A stretch of 43,880 bases of DNA from Acidobacteriota bacterium (GCA_013140775.1 JABFSA010000096.1:1-43880), one strand, 5' to 3'. Shown: positions 1-8,931, counted from the stretch's first letter. Made by a program: numbers and translations. The notes: a model not told the origin generated them from the letters alone.

Positions 1-10
1 GACCCATCTC

Positions 11-823
11 TCAGTTGCCAGGCTTCGCTTTGAGCGCTTCGAGGCCTGGCGCCGCCAGACCTTCGATGTGGTCGGCGTCCTGGTTGTTCTCCTCGCACAT
101 GTATTCCATCAGTTCCTGGTTCTGCATCAGCTGAGCGTTGAAGTTCAGCTTGAAGGTGCGGGAGTACGCGCCGGGATCGTCGATGGTGAACTCCATGTCG
201 AGGTTGCCGAGATCTTTGCGTGTGATGCGTTCGATGACGTGCAGCTTGTCGCTGTGCAGGTGGCCGTAGTTGTCGAACCACGTCTTGTCGTTGAACCCCA
301 CGGTGTCGATCACCAGCGTGTCCTTCTCCCACCATCCAATCGAATGTCCGTGCCACGTCGCAACGAGCTCGTCGGCCGGGGGATGTTTCCGGCCGTCCAT
401 GAAGACCTGCCGGTAGCCGTGCATCGATTCGTTGATGATGAACAGATGTGTCGGGGTCTCGACGAAGCGAAACGGATACGGGTTGCCGCGCGGCACCGCG
501 AGCGGCAGGCAGTTGGTCTGGGGATCTTCCTTCGCCTGCAGCGCCTGCATCCGCTTCAGTGTCGCGGGCAGCAGGGGCATCGTCTCTCCCTTTGCGAGGC
601 CTTGCGCGATATTGCCGGTCCCTCCTCTGCGCAGCCACAGACCCGTCAGATCGGGACGTCCGTTGGCGTGCCTGGGGAGCGGGCCCTGAGGTGCCGTCGT
701 GGTGATGTTGCCGCCGGCCCGGGTTGCCGGTGGAAGCGTGGTCGGGACGGAGATCTGCGCCTCGAGCGCGGCGACGACGAGTACGACGGCGGCAATTCCG
801 AGCGTAAGAGAACCGATTCGCAC
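11..823 (-). CDS. Secreted protein of an uncharacterised acidobacterial family
   Basis: The protein is about 270 residues long. I chose the GTG at 823 because GGAAGGAG lies seven bases upstream and the product then starts directly with a hydrophobic signal peptide (residues 1-23, ending LEAQ). A longer reading frame to 916 would run into the upstream gene. The body has a PDLTGLW motif near residue 57 and WHGHSIGWWEKDTLVIDT near 157-174, a pattern I associate with a frequent but functionally unassigned acidobacterial secreted family often found beside DUF6152 proteins. No catalytic motif is recognisable. It lies 22 bp downstream of the DUF6152 gene and is probably co-transcribed with it. The existence of the gene is well supported; its function is unknown. 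Confidence 0.8.
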   Translation of the reverse strand: MRIGSLTLGIAAVVLVVAALEAQISVPTTLPPATRAGGNITTTAPQGPLPRHANGRPDLTGLWLRRGGTGNIAQGLAKGETMPLLPATLKRMQALQAKEDPQTNCLPLAVPRGNPYPFRFVETPTHLFIINESMHGYRQVFMDGRKHPPADELVATWHGHSIGWWEKDTLVIDTVGFNDKTWFDNYGHLHSDKLHVIERITRKDLGNLDMEFTIDDPGAYSRTFKLNFNAQLMQNQELMEYMCEENNQDADHIEGLAAPGLEALKAKPGN

Positions 824-845
824 GGCCAGTCTCCTTCCTGCGGCG

Positions 846-1280
846 TTACTTACCGAGGTCAGCCTGCGTGGACGCAAAGAGCGGGCGACCCGTCGCGTCG
901 GTGATGGCGCCGGCAATCGCCATGCGCGGCGCGGTCCTGGCCAGATAGCCTCCGACCGTCACCTGATCGCCGATCTTGAGGGTGTTGGGTTTCCAACCGT
1001 TGCGGGCGAGGACGTTCGGACTGGCCATCTCAAAATTCCAGTTCGTGACCTGACCCTTCTCGTCCTTCACATCGATGTAGAAACGCGCGTGCGGATTCGT
1101 CCACTCGACCTTGGTGACGGCGCCCTTCATTTCGACGGGTTTGTTGATGTCGTACTGGGTGGCGAAGGAATGATGCGCCAGGAGAGGGGTGACCGACATG
1201 AGCAGCGCGACACTGGCCATGAGCAAGGCCTGTCCAGCTGCGAATTTCCGTTCTCGAAATCGACGTCCATCGCGGGTCAT
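846..1280 (-). CDS. DUF6152 family secreted protein
   Basis: The 144-residue protein has a signal peptide (hydrophobic stretch about residues 15-32) followed directly by the family hallmark AHHSFATQYD, then KPVEMKGAVTKVEWTNPHAR and a C-terminal GDQVTVGGYLART segment. These match the DUF6152 family, small exported beta-rich proteins of unknown role. The ATG at 1280 is preceded by a purine-rich GAAGGAAGG stretch; the upstream in-frame ATG at 1409 would give a poor, non-signal leader. It is the first gene of a two-gene minus-strand unit with the secreted protein at 11-823 and is divergent from the TonB receptor. A second DUF6152 gene lies at 32074-32457. Confidence 0.85.
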   Translation of the reverse strand: MTRDGRRFRERKFAAGQALLMASVALLMSVTPLLAHHSFATQYDINKPVEMKGAVTKVEWTNPHARFYIDVKDEKGQVTNWNFEMASPNVLARNGWKPNTLKIGDQVTVGGYLARTAPRMAIAGAITDATGRPLFASTQADLGK

Positions 1281-1339
1281 GATGTCCACCTTCCTTCTGG
1301 AGCCGGCTGTTTCCGTCGCCAGCCTCCCAGACGGGCACA

Positions 1340-1368
1340 TATATACTGCGACGCTGCCGGCGATACAA
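1340..1368 (-). promoter_or_regulatory. Candidate sigma-70 promoter for the DUF6152 gene
   Basis: Read on the minus strand, TTGTAT (1368-1363) and TATATA (1345-1340) are separated by 17 bases, and the -10 lies about 60 bases upstream of the ATG at 1280. TATATA is conspicuous in this GC-rich gap. The -35 matches consensus in only three positions, so this is a candidate seen by eye. Confidence 0.35.
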
Positions 1369-1385
1369 CAACCGTCGTTGGGGGT

Positions 1386-1414
1386 TTGACAGTTTCCTCC
1401 GGCGAACATACGCT
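1386..1414 (+). promoter_or_regulatory. Candidate promoter for the TonB receptor gene
   Basis: A perfect TTGACA (1386-1391) is followed after 17 bases by TACGCT (1409-1414), a weak -10. It would give a leader of about 70 bases before the ATG at 1489. It lies back to back with the candidate minus-strand promoter at 1340-1368. Confidence 0.3.
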
Positions 1415-1488
1415 CCGGCCGGTTTCACGCGTCTGATCTACTTGTTGATTTACTTGTGTCCCGATCCACGCAGTTTAGGAGGGTGTGC

Positions 1489-4400
1489 ATGAACGCGCGA
1501 CGGCACGCTATCGTCGGTTTGACCATCGCGGCCTGTCTGCTGGTTCTTCCCGCTCCGGGGTTGGCCCAGCAGTCCGGCATCGCTGGGGTAGTGCGAGACG
1601 CCTCGGGCGGAGCGCTCCCGGGCGTTACGGTGGAGGCATCCAGCCCCGCCCTGATCGAAGGCACCCGCACCGTTGTGACCGACGGTGGGGGCCTCTACAC
1701 CTTCGTTGACCTTCGACCTGGCAACTACACCGTGGTGTTTACGCTACCCGGGTTCAGCACACTTAGACGGGAGGGCGTGGAGTTGGGGGCCGGGTTCACC
1801 GCAACCGTCAATGCGGATCTCGCGCTCGGCGGTGTCGAGGAAACGATCACGATCACCGGCGAAGCGCCGGTCGTGGACATCCGGAACGTTCGGTCGCAGG
1901 TGACGGTCGATCGCGACACCTTGACGGCAATCCCCACCACGGGACGCATGGGTCAGTACGCGACCCTGATTGCAGGGGCGACGCTCGAAACATCGACGCT
2001 GCACGACGTAGGTGGCGTCGCCGGTGAGCGCGGGCAGTTCGGCGTGCACGGCCAGCGGGCGGCCGACATTTCCTACGTGCAGGACGGCGTCAACACCAAA
2101 GTCCAGACCGGCGGCGTCTTCAGCTTGAACAATCAGACGTTCCAGGAAGTCAGCATCGAGACGAGCGGCATGTCGGCGGAAGCCCAGACCGGTGGTGTTC
2201 AGGTCAAGGTCGTGCCACGGGACGGCGGCAATATCCTCTCGGGCAATCTCAGTGGGGCGTTCTCGCACCCGAATCTGCAGGCCGAGAACATCACCGACGA
2301 TCTGCGCGCCAGAAATCTGACCTCGGCCCCTGGCTTGAAGAAGCTGATCGACACGGGTGGCGGCCTTGGCGGTCCGATCAAACGCGACAAGCTGTGGTTC
2401 TTCTATGCCTACCGGCAGTCGAGTGTCGGGCAGTACCAACAGGGGAACTACTACAACAAGCTTCAGGGCACCGACATCAGTGCCGATCCCGTATGGGACG
2501 TCTTCGCTTACCAACCCGACCTGAGCCGGCCAGCGTACACGGACGATTGGTACAAGGATCACAGCTTGCGTCTGACGTGGCAGGCGACGACCAAGCTCAA
2601 AGTCGTCGCAGCGGCGACGGTCAACGACAACTGCAGCTGCTTCATGTTCCTGCTGGCGCCGCAGGGTGGCATTCTTGCGGCACCGGAAGCGACAGGGGAG
2701 CATCACTACAATCCGAACACGTTCCCCAGCGTCAGTTTTACGTATCCAGCCACGAGCCGCCTGTTGTTCGAAGGATCGGTTTCGATGCAGGCGTTTCACA
2801 ACACGACGAAGCGTGAGCCGGGTGTGGCGCCGAATGTCATCCAGGTGACGGAGCTCGCCAACAACTACCGGTGGGGCTCGCGCGCCGTGTCGATCAACAC
2901 GGCTGGTGGCAACTACACGACGCTCAAGCGCGAGTTCTACTTCCAGCGCTTCACCACGTCCTACATCACCGGCTCGCACAATCTGAAGTCGGGCTTCGAG
3001 CGCAGCAACTACCTCCTCGGGCGGCTGCCGAATCGGTACACCGATCTGAATCAGATCAACGGCGCGAGGGGATACACGGTCCGCAACATGGTGCCGCAGT
3101 CGATCACGTTGTGGGCGGTTCCGTTTGGTCTGTGGGAGGACGCGACCGACATCTCGGCCTTCGTCCAGGATCAATGGACGATGAGGAAGTTGACGTTGAA
3201 CCTGGGGTTGCGGTTCAACAATTTCAACGGAACGATTCCCGAGCAGGATTTGCCGGCGGGCTTTTTCGTGCCCGCCCGGCATACCGATCTCGTCGAGGAC
3301 TCGCCGAACTTCACCAACCTGAGTCCACGGATGGGTGCGGCCTACGATGTGTTTGGGACGGGCCGCACGGCGATCAAGGCGTCGTTGGGCAGGTTCACGC
3401 CGCGTAACGTCGGCCCGGTCGGGAATCCTCTCCTGACAACCGCACAGAGCGTGACGCGTACCTGGAACGATGCGAACCAGAACTTCATTCCTGACTGCGC
3501 GCTCGCCACGCCGACGGCCAACGGCGAGTGCGGACCGTTCTCCGACCTCACCTTCGGTCAGGTCAGGCCGCCGGCTGGTGGCGTGGCTCAGGATGCGTTG
3601 ACCGGCTTCAACAAAGAGGGATACAACTGGCAGGCGTCGGTCGCGCTCCAGCATGAGCTGCGGCCGAACATGGCGCTCAACGTCGGCTACTACCGCACGT
3701 GGTACGGCAACTTCCAGGTGACGGACAACCTCGCCGTCACGCCCGCCGACTACGACCCCTTCTGCATCACGGCGCCAACCGACAGCCGGCTGCCCTCAGA
3801 CATCAGCGGGAAGCGCATCTGCGGTCTGTACGACATCAAGCCGGAGAAGTTCGGCCAGGTCAACAATCTGACGACGCAGGCCTCGCACTATGGGAAGCGG
3901 ACCGAGGTGTACAACGGCATCGATGTCGGCCTGAACACCAGGTTCGGTGAAGGGGGCGTGTTCCAGGGTGGCGTCAGCGTGGGCCGCACGGTGGAAGACG
4001 CCTGCGCCGTTGTGGATCAGCCTCAGGATGGCGAGACCGGTTTCGGCCTCACGATTGGAGGCACGACGCCTGGCTACTGCAGGGTGACCCGGCCGTGGGC
4101 TGCGGCGACGCAGTTCAAGTTCATGGTGGTGTACCCGCTGCCGTGGAATCTGCAGACGAGCGCGGTCTACCAGAACATTCCCGGCATGCCGATCAACTCG
4201 ACGTACCTGGCGGTCAACGCCGAGATCAGCCCGTCGCTCGGCCGCAACCTGGTCGGCCGCACCAACGTGGTGGTCGATCTCGTTCCACCAAACACGGTCT
4301 TCGAGCCGCGACTCCAGCAGGTTGATCTTCGTTTGTCCCGGCGATTCGTGGTCGGCAAGGCCAGGTTCAACGCGAACCTCGACCTCTACAACGCGTTCAA

Positions 4401-4509
4401 CGAGAACGCCGTTCTGAATCAGACCACCCGGTACGGCGCAGCCTGGGGGAACGTGGTGCAGGTGATGGGCGGGCGCATGCTCAAGCTGGGCGGCGAGTTC
4501 AACTTCTAG
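1489..4509 (+). CDS. TonB-dependent receptor with carboxypeptidase-regulatory-like domain
   Basis: The outer-membrane receptor has 1006 residues. The ATG at 1489 has AGGAGG six bases upstream and opens a classic signal peptide (ends GLAQQ, about residue 27). Residues about 29-110 form a carboxypeptidase-regulatory-like beta-sandwich (SGIAGVVRDASGGALPGVTV, then GLYTFVDLRPGNYTV). A plug-like region follows (VEETITITGEAPVVD, later VQDGVNTKVQTGG), and then a long barrel ending in an aromatic strand (LKLGGEFNF). This architecture is typical of Acidobacteriota and Bacteroidota receptors for large or complexed ligands. No ligand can be read from the sequence. No TonB/ExbBD genes lie nearby. It appears monocistronic, with a hairpin 20 bases after the stop. 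Confidence 0.92.
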   Translation: MNARRHAIVGLTIAACLLVLPAPGLAQQSGIAGVVRDASGGALPGVTVEASSPALIEGTRTVVTDGGGLYTFVDLRPGNYTVVFTLPGFSTLRREGVELGAGFTATVNADLALGGVEETITITGEAPVVDIRNVRSQVTVDRDTLTAIPTTGRMGQYATLIAGATLETSTLHDVGGVAGERGQFGVHGQRAADISYVQDGVNTKVQTGGVFSLNNQTFQEVSIETSGMSAEAQTGGVQVKVVPRDGGNILSGNLSGAFSHPNLQAENITDDLRARNLTSAPGLKKLIDTGGGLGGPIKRDKLWFFYAYRQSSVGQYQQGNYYNKLQGTDISADPVWDVFAYQPDLSRPAYTDDWYKDHSLRLTWQATTKLKVVAAATVNDNCSCFMFLLAPQGGILAAPEATGEHHYNPNTFPSVSFTYPATSRLLFEGSVSMQAFHNTTKREPGVAPNVIQVTELANNYRWGSRAVSINTAGGNYTTLKREFYFQRFTTSYITGSHNLKSGFERSNYLLGRLPNRYTDLNQINGARGYTVRNMVPQSITLWAVPFGLWEDATDISAFVQDQWTMRKLTLNLGLRFNNFNGTIPEQDLPAGFFVPARHTDLVEDSPNFTNLSPRMGAAYDVFGTGRTAIKASLGRFTPRNVGPVGNPLLTTAQSVTRTWNDANQNFIPDCALATPTANGECGPFSDLTFGQVRPPAGGVAQDALTGFNKEGYNWQASVALQHELRPNMALNVGYYRTWYGNFQVTDNLAVTPADYDPFCITAPTDSRLPSDISGKRICGLYDIKPEKFGQVNNLTTQASHYGKRTEVYNGIDVGLNTRFGEGGVFQGGVSVGRTVEDACAVVDQPQDGETGFGLTIGGTTPGYCRVTRPWAAATQFKFMVVYPLPWNLQTSAVYQNIPGMPINSTYLAVNAEISPSLGRNLVGRTNVVVDLVPPNTVFEPRLQQVDLRLSRRFVVGKARFNANLDLYNAFNENAVLNQTTRYGAAWGNVVQVMGGRMLKLGGEFNF

Positions 4510-4528
4510 CGATCGTCAGCTTCTTCTG

Positions 4529-4553
4529 ACGCGGGGGCTCATGGCCCCCGCGT
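4529..4553 (+). terminator. Hairpin terminator after the TonB receptor gene
   Basis: A perfect 10-bp stem, ACGCGGGGGC (4529-4538) and GCCCCCGCGT (4544-4553), encloses a five-base loop, 20 bases after the receptor stop. Only a weak T/C-rich tail follows. It lies between convergent genes and could act in both directions. Confidence 0.7.
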
Positions 4554-4573
4554 TCTCACCTATTCTCCAAATC

Positions 4574-5389
4574 CTAGAGCGAACCCTCACGCGCTGCCTG
4601 CCAAGTCGTGGCGACCGTCGGGCGGAAGCCAAGGCTCCGGGCTAGCGAGCCGTCCAGTTGACCCCACCAGGGATTGTCGAGCGGCGAGGCCGACGGCTCC
4701 ACAGCTGCGCCTACTAGTTGAGAGATCTCATAGATGGACATCGGTGCCTCATCGACGGTGTTGACGATCCGTCCGTCGAGCACGCCGTCCAAGCCGAGCG
4801 TCACACACACAGCGATATCGCGATGGTGAATCATGCTGAGTTTGCTGGCCGGGTGCCACTTGAACGCCCCGGCCAGTTTCGGAATCGACTCGAGGTGCCC
4901 GTCTTTATCGCCATAGACAAAACCGAAGCGTAGAATCGACCAATTCAGAGAACTACTGCGAAGCGCAGCCTCGGCAGCGACCTTACTCGCGGGGTAGTCC
5001 CTTTGGGGAGCGACAGCGTCTCCTTCTCGCGCAGGACGCGAGCTGTCCACGTTGTACACGAGCCCCGTGCTGGCCATGATGAAGCGAGCGTTCGGCGCAT
5101 GATCTTTCGTGGCCGCGATCAGTTTGCGCGTACCTTCGCAGTTGACAGCCCAGATCTGCCCGGGATCGGGGGTGCGCAGCACGGCAGCCAAGTGGACAAT
5201 CGCATCAACGCTCTGGACAGCGTTGGCCAGCGATGTCGGATCCAGGATGTCGCCGTCGATCGGTGTCACGCCCGGCGGCAGTGCCTTGCCGGGTCTCACA
5301 AGCGCGCGGCACGCTATCCCCGCCTCCACAAGACGGGGCAACAGGCGCGAGCCCACCAGTCCCGTGCCGCCGGTTACCAGAATGGTCAT
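4574..5389 (-). CDS. NAD(P)-dependent epimerase/dehydratase (extended SDR)
   Basis: The protein has 271 residues. The N-terminus TILVTGGTGLVGSRL carries the extended-SDR nucleotide motif GGxGxxG (residues 7-13). The catalytic pair is visible as Tyr132-xxx-Lys136 (DYPASK), with Ser107/Thr108 upstream (MASTGLVY). The fold and length fit nucleoside-sugar epimerases, ketoreductases and similar enzymes, so the substrate cannot be named. The ATG at 5389 has GAGGAG upstream. It stands alone between the receptor and tRNA-Arg and runs convergent to the receptor gene. Confidence 0.88.
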   Translation of the reverse strand: MTILVTGGTGLVGSRLLPRLVEAGIACRALVRPGKALPPGVTPIDGDILDPTSLANAVQSVDAIVHLAAVLRTPDPGQIWAVNCEGTRKLIAATKDHAPNARFIMASTGLVYNVDSSRPAREGDAVAPQRDYPASKVAAEAALRSSSLNWSILRFGFVYGDKDGHLESIPKLAGAFKWHPASKLSMIHHRDIAVCVTLGLDGVLDGRIVNTVDEAPMSIYEISQLVGAAVEPSASPLDNPWWGQLDGSLARSLGFRPTVATTWQAAREGSL

Positions 5390-5473
5390 GGTCTCGCTCC
5401 TCGATTCAGGTGATGTGAAAAGGCGTTCGCGTCGGTTTACGAGGAGCGATTCGGGTTTGAGTAGGACGGAAAT

Positions 5474-5491
5474 TGCGCCCGGCAGGACTCG
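5474..5491 (-). repeat. Copy of the tRNA-Arg 3' end (att-like)
   Basis: These 18 bases are identical to 5528-5545, the discriminator, 3' acceptor strand and start of the T arm of the neighbouring tRNA-Arg gene. The copy lies 54 bp beyond the tRNA 3' end in the same orientation. Duplicated tRNA 3' ends are the usual footprint of tyrosine-integrase insertion or excision. No integrase or cargo is present, so this would be a remnant. Confidence 0.7.
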
Positions 5492-5524
5492 GTCTGCGTG
5501 AGCCGAAGGAGAACGTGGCGAGAA

Positions 5525-5601
<77 letters not shown>

Positions 5602-5653
5602 GCGGTCGCCATGATATCAATCGCCACCCCCGGGGCAAAGGCCAACCGATAGC

Positions 5654-7660
5654 CTAGGACTTCGCGTACTTCATCACGGAGCGGAGGTCCGCGCCTTTGG
5701 ACTTTCGCAAACCCGCCCAGAGATCGCCCACGGACTCGAGACGCTTCGCGAAGTTCCGGATCGTAAAGTCCTGTGGCTTGACCCCTTCGTCGATCTCCTC
5801 CCACGTGACCGGAGTCGAGACGCCGGCAAAGTCGTTCGAGCGCGCGCTGTAGACGCTCGCGAGCGTCTTGCCCCGGCCGTTCTGCAGATAGTCCACGTAG
5901 ATCCGGTTGCCCCGCGCCCTGGTCATGCGTTCAACCGTCGCGATCTTGGGATGCCTGGTAGACACGATGGTCGCCACGATCTGGCAGAACAACATGCCCG
6001 CTTCGTACGGCGTGTTCGGCGGCATGGGCACATAGATGTGCAGCCCTCCTGCGCCCGACAGCTTGGGAAACGCCTTGACCTTCAACGTCGCAAGCTCATC
6101 GCGGACCCAGCGGGCGACGTCGAGCACATGCTTGAACGGCAAGTCATCCGGGGGATCGAGATCGATGGCGGCGTGGTCGATGATGTCTGCTGACTGCACG
6201 CGCGACAGCCAGGGATCCTGCGAGATCGTCGCGAGCTGCGCGGTGTAGAGGAGCGTCAGCAGCGAGCCGCCCACAACTCGCGGCATCGACTCGTCCTCAA
6301 CGGTCACCGTTTCAATCCGCACCCCGGGGGGATACACATCCGGCGCACGCTGCTGATAAAACGGCTTCGCATCGATCCCGTTCGGGTAACGCTTCATCAC
6401 GAGGGGACGATCGGCGAGGACCGGCAGAAGATACGGCGCAACCCGCACGTAGTGGCGAAACAGATCGCCTTTCGTCAGCTTGACCTTCGGCCAGAACACC
6501 TTGCCAAGGTTGCTCACATCCAGGCGCTCACCAGACGACAACTGGAGAATGCCGCTCCCTTTTCCCTGCTCGATGGCATCGATCTGCGTGAGCAGCGCCT
6601 CGACGGCCGACTTGCTGAGCGTTGCACTGGACGTTGGAGTCATCGTCGAAGACCTGCTGGATGGCGATTGTCTGCGGACCACGGTGTCTGGTTCGCGTCG
6701 GACCTTCGCAACAGCGGCGTCGTCGCGAAGCCCGAGATATGTAGGGTGCCTGAGCTGACCGTCAGTGGTCCATTCCGTGAACTTCACTTCGGCCAGCAAC
6801 TGCGGCTTGACCCAGTGTGGGCGCTCGTTGGTCAGAGGAATCGTCTCAAAGGGACACGTCGAGGTTGCGAGCGGAACCAGTCGTTTCCAGACGCGTTCGA
6901 GCTCGGCATCGGAAAAGCCGGAACCGCTGTGCCCGACGGGCTTCAGCGCGCCGCGTTCGTCGTACACGCCGAGGATCAGCGCGCCAAAGTACGGACGTGA
7001 TCCGCGCGGCTCCGTCCAGCCACCGACGACGCACGTTTGATGGCGGACGAACTTGAGCTTGCGCCAGTCCGGCGAGCGACGTCCCGAGGCATAGGTGGAG
7101 TCGAGGCGCTTGGCGATGAGACCCTCCCATCCCTCGGCATCGGCACGTGCACGCAGGGCGACGCCGTCACCCACGCTCGTTTCGCTCAGCCGGATCCTCG
7201 AATCAGAAACCCCGGAGAACAGCTTCTCGAGCCGTCGCCGGCGTTCGCGCAAGGGCCGCTTGCGAAGGTCCTCGTCTCCGTCGCGCAGCAGATCGAAGGC
7301 GATGAAGGCCACCTCTTGTGGCGTCCCGGGGCGAGGCGACTCCGCGTGCATGCGGCCTTGCAGATGTTGAAAGCTCACCGGGAGTCCATGTCTGTCAACG
7401 GCCACGATTTCACCGTCGAGGACCACCGGGCGGGCGAATCTGCACGCTTTCAGGCGCGCTGCGACTTCGGGAAACTGAGCCGTCTTCTCGTTGCCGAGTC
7501 GTGACCACAGGCGCACCGCCCCGGCGTTTCCGGGCTCGATCGACACAATTGCGCGGATCCCGTCGTATTTACGTTCGTAGACGAGATCGGCCGAGCCGAG
7601 TGGCGCCGAGGCGGTGGTTGCCAGCATCGGCCGCACGGACGCCGGGTCGTCGCGCCACAT
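5654..7660 (-). CDS. ligD: LigD-type ATP-dependent DNA ligase-polymerase
   Basis: The 668-residue enzyme belongs to bacterial non-homologous end joining. The N-terminal half is an ATP-dependent ligase: KYDG with the adenylated Lys31, LDGEIVAVD at 81-89, EGLIAKR at 180-185 and an OB-fold region about 200-325. A linker rich in Ser, Thr and Pro (about 330-350) leads to a primase-like polymerase domain (about 365-660) with metal-binding Asp500 and Asp502 (DLDPPDD), SGAGGLHIYVP at 535-545, and Asp590 (YVDYLQNGRGKT). The 3'-phosphoesterase domain found in many LigD proteins is absent. The order ligase-polymerase differs from the mycobacterial polymerase-nuclease-ligase order. No Ku gene lies in the window. 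The start at 7660 has no strong ribosome-binding site. Confidence 0.95.
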   Translation of the reverse strand: MWRDDPASVRPMLATTASAPLGSADLVYERKYDGIRAIVSIEPGNAGAVRLWSRLGNEKTAQFPEVAARLKACRFARPVVLDGEIVAVDRHGLPVSFQHLQGRMHAESPRPGTPQEVAFIAFDLLRDGDEDLRKRPLRERRRRLEKLFSGVSDSRIRLSETSVGDGVALRARADAEGWEGLIAKRLDSTYASGRRSPDWRKLKFVRHQTCVVGGWTEPRGSRPYFGALILGVYDERGALKPVGHSGSGFSDAELERVWKRLVPLATSTCPFETIPLTNERPHWVKPQLLAEVKFTEWTTDGQLRHPTYLGLRDDAAVAKVRREPDTVVRRQSPSSRSSTMTPTSSATLSKSAVEALLTQIDAIEQGKGSGILQLSSGERLDVSNLGKVFWPKVKLTKGDLFRHYVRVAPYLLPVLADRPLVMKRYPNGIDAKPFYQQRAPDVYPPGVRIETVTVEDESMPRVVGGSLLTLLYTAQLATISQDPWLSRVQSADIIDHAAIDLDPPDDLPFKHVLDVARWVRDELATLKVKAFPKLSGAGGLHIYVPMPPNTPYEAGMLFCQIVATIVSTRHPKIATVERMTRARGNRIYVDYLQNGRGKTLASVYSARSNDFAGVSTPVTWEEIDEGVKPQDFTIRNFAKRLESVGDLWAGLRKSKGADLRSVMKYAKS

Positions 7661-7733
7661 TCACGTGATCGTTGTGACTCGATGCCGAAAAGTCAAAGGT
7701 AAGGTAGCATCGTGTGCGAAGGGAGTCGTCCAA

Positions 7734-8126
7734 ATGAGAACGATTCGAGTTGCCCTCGTCGTGTCCGGACTGGCGGTGTCGGTGGTGAGCGCGCAGAACC
7801 CGATGCGTCCCGGAAACTGGGAATCCACGGTGCAGATGCAGATGCCCGGGATGTCGATGCCGGCGATGAAGAACACGAAGTGTGTCACCGCCGATCAGCT
7901 CAAGGATCCCGCCAAAGCGCTTCCAAGCACGGCACCTGGCTGCACGATGTCCGACTACAAGGCGGACGGCACCAAGGTCACCTGGAAGATGGCGTGCACC
8001 GAGATGTCGGGCACCGGTGAGCTCACATTCAAGGGCGACACGTACGACGGAGTGATGAACGTCACATCCCCTCATGCCATGACGATGAAGATGTCCGGCC
8101 GGCGCGTCGGCGATTGCACGCAATAG
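7734..8126 (+). CDS. DUF3617 family secreted protein
   Basis: The 130-residue protein has a short signal peptide (to about residue 20). The mature part begins with PMRPGNWESTVQMQMPGM, the usual opening of DUF3617 proteins. Four cysteines (50, 70, 88, 128) could form two disulfides. The ATG at 7734 is chosen for GAAGGGAG upstream; the longer frame from 7614 would overlap ligD and lack a signal peptide. The role is unknown. It is divergent from ligD with a 73-bp gap. Confidence 0.8.
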   Translation: MRTIRVALVVSGLAVSVVSAQNPMRPGNWESTVQMQMPGMSMPAMKNTKCVTADQLKDPAKALPSTAPGCTMSDYKADGTKVTWKMACTEMSGTGELTFKGDTYDGVMNVTSPHAMTMKMSGRRVGDCTQ

Positions 8127-8189
8127 GCAGTGCGTGCGGCCCGGGTGATGGGCCGATCTGCTGCACCGCTCGACGGAGGATGGGCATCC

Positions 8190-8399
8190 ATGAGTTTTTG
8201 TGAGCACTGTGAAGGTCAGCGCTTCGACCGCGCGCGCATCCTGCGCGTCCTGCGTGAGGCACGCCAGAAACTACGCCGCGCCGAAACCACGTGCAGCGCC
8301 GATCAGGCGCTGCAGTCAGCGCTCGAAGCCGTGCGGGCGCTGGACGTCCCGCACATCGAACGTTTCGATGAGGTTGGTGACGACGAGGTTGTGCACTAG
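8190..8399 (+). CDS. Small hypothetical protein with a CxxC motif
   Basis: The possible protein of 69 residues begins MSFCEHCEGQRFDRARI, giving one Cys-x-x-Cys pair, followed by a charged, probably helical region (RVLREARQKLRRAETTCSADQAL). GGAGG lies about 10 bases upstream of the ATG at 8190; an upstream in-frame ATG at 8130 is less convincing. It starts 63 bp after the DUF3617 stop and ends just before tRNA-His. I recognise no family. Composition and spacing make it plausible, but it is not proven. Confidence 0.5.
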   Translation: MSFCEHCEGQRFDRARILRVLREARQKLRRAETTCSADQALQSALEAVRALDVPHIERFDEVGDDEVVH

Positions 8400-8403
8400 A
8401 AGT

Positions 8404-8479
8404 TGGGGTGGGTGACGGGTTTCGAACCCGCGACTTCCGGATCCACAATCCGGCGCTCTACCCCTGAGCTACACCCACC
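8404..8479 (-). tRNA. tRNA-His (anticodon GTG)
   Basis: The gene has 76 bases including the extra 5' G(-1) typical of histidine tRNAs and an encoded CCA. The acceptor stem GTGGGTG/CACCCAC is followed by C73, which pairs with G(-1). The anticodon stem CCGGA/TCCGG holds the loop TTGTGGA, giving the anticodon GTG. The T arm contains GGGTTCGAAACCC. Confidence 0.95.
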
Positions 8480-8559
8480 GCACGGACAGAACCCCAAGTT
8501 TAGCATGCGAGCGGCGCTCGCCACCCTCGCGGCTGAACGCCGCAGATTCCTCTGACACC

Positions 8560-8886
8560 ATGGAACACCCCTCAATCATCCACCCCAGCGAACACGCCGA
8601 CTGGCGGTCCGACAAGATGGGGAAGAGCACGCTGTACCAGTCCCCGCGTCTGCTAGTGGGTCTCAACGCATTCGAGCCAGGACAATCCCACGCTCTTCAT
8701 GCGCACGAGGGCATGGACAAGGTCTACCACGTCGTCGAAGGAGAAGGCGTGTTCCTGCTCGAAGGACGCGAGCTGCCGATGAGGGCCGGCGATGTCCTTG
8801 CCGCGCCGCCGGGCGTGCCGCACGGTGTGCGCAACACGAGCGCCGGCCGGCTGCTCGTGATGGTCATCCTCGCACCTGCGCCATAG
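8560..8886 (+). CDS. Single-domain cupin protein
   Basis: The 108-residue protein shows both cupin motifs: motif 1 as HALHAHEGMDKVYHVVEGEG (two His and a Tyr/Glu region near 65-84) and motif 2 as GDVLAAPPGVPHGVRN (near 90-105). Such small cupins bind a metal through the His residues; many have unknown substrates. The ATG at 8560 lacks a clear Shine-Dalgarno. It precedes the SLC13 transporter by 45 bp on the same strand, so it may share its transcript. Confidence 0.85.
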   Translation: MEHPSIIHPSEHADWRSDKMGKSTLYQSPRLLVGLNAFEPGQSHALHAHEGMDKVYHVVEGEGVFLLEGRELPMRAGDVLAAPPGVPHGVRNTSAGRLLVMVILAPAP

Positions 8887-8931
8887 TCGGTCTCGCCCGT
8901 TCGTCATGCTGTTGAGCTCTGAGTCATCACG

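Noticed and set aside
1744..3654. 636-codon open frame on the minus strand opposite the first TonB receptor gene
   Set aside because: The plus-strand frame is a clear receptor with signal peptide and ribosome-binding site; the antisense frame is rich in Arg, Asp and Val with no recognisable domain, as expected from high GC codon use.
8404..8479. Integration site at tRNA-His similar to that at tRNA-Arg
   Set aside because: I searched the flanks by eye for a second copy of the tRNA 3' end and found none.
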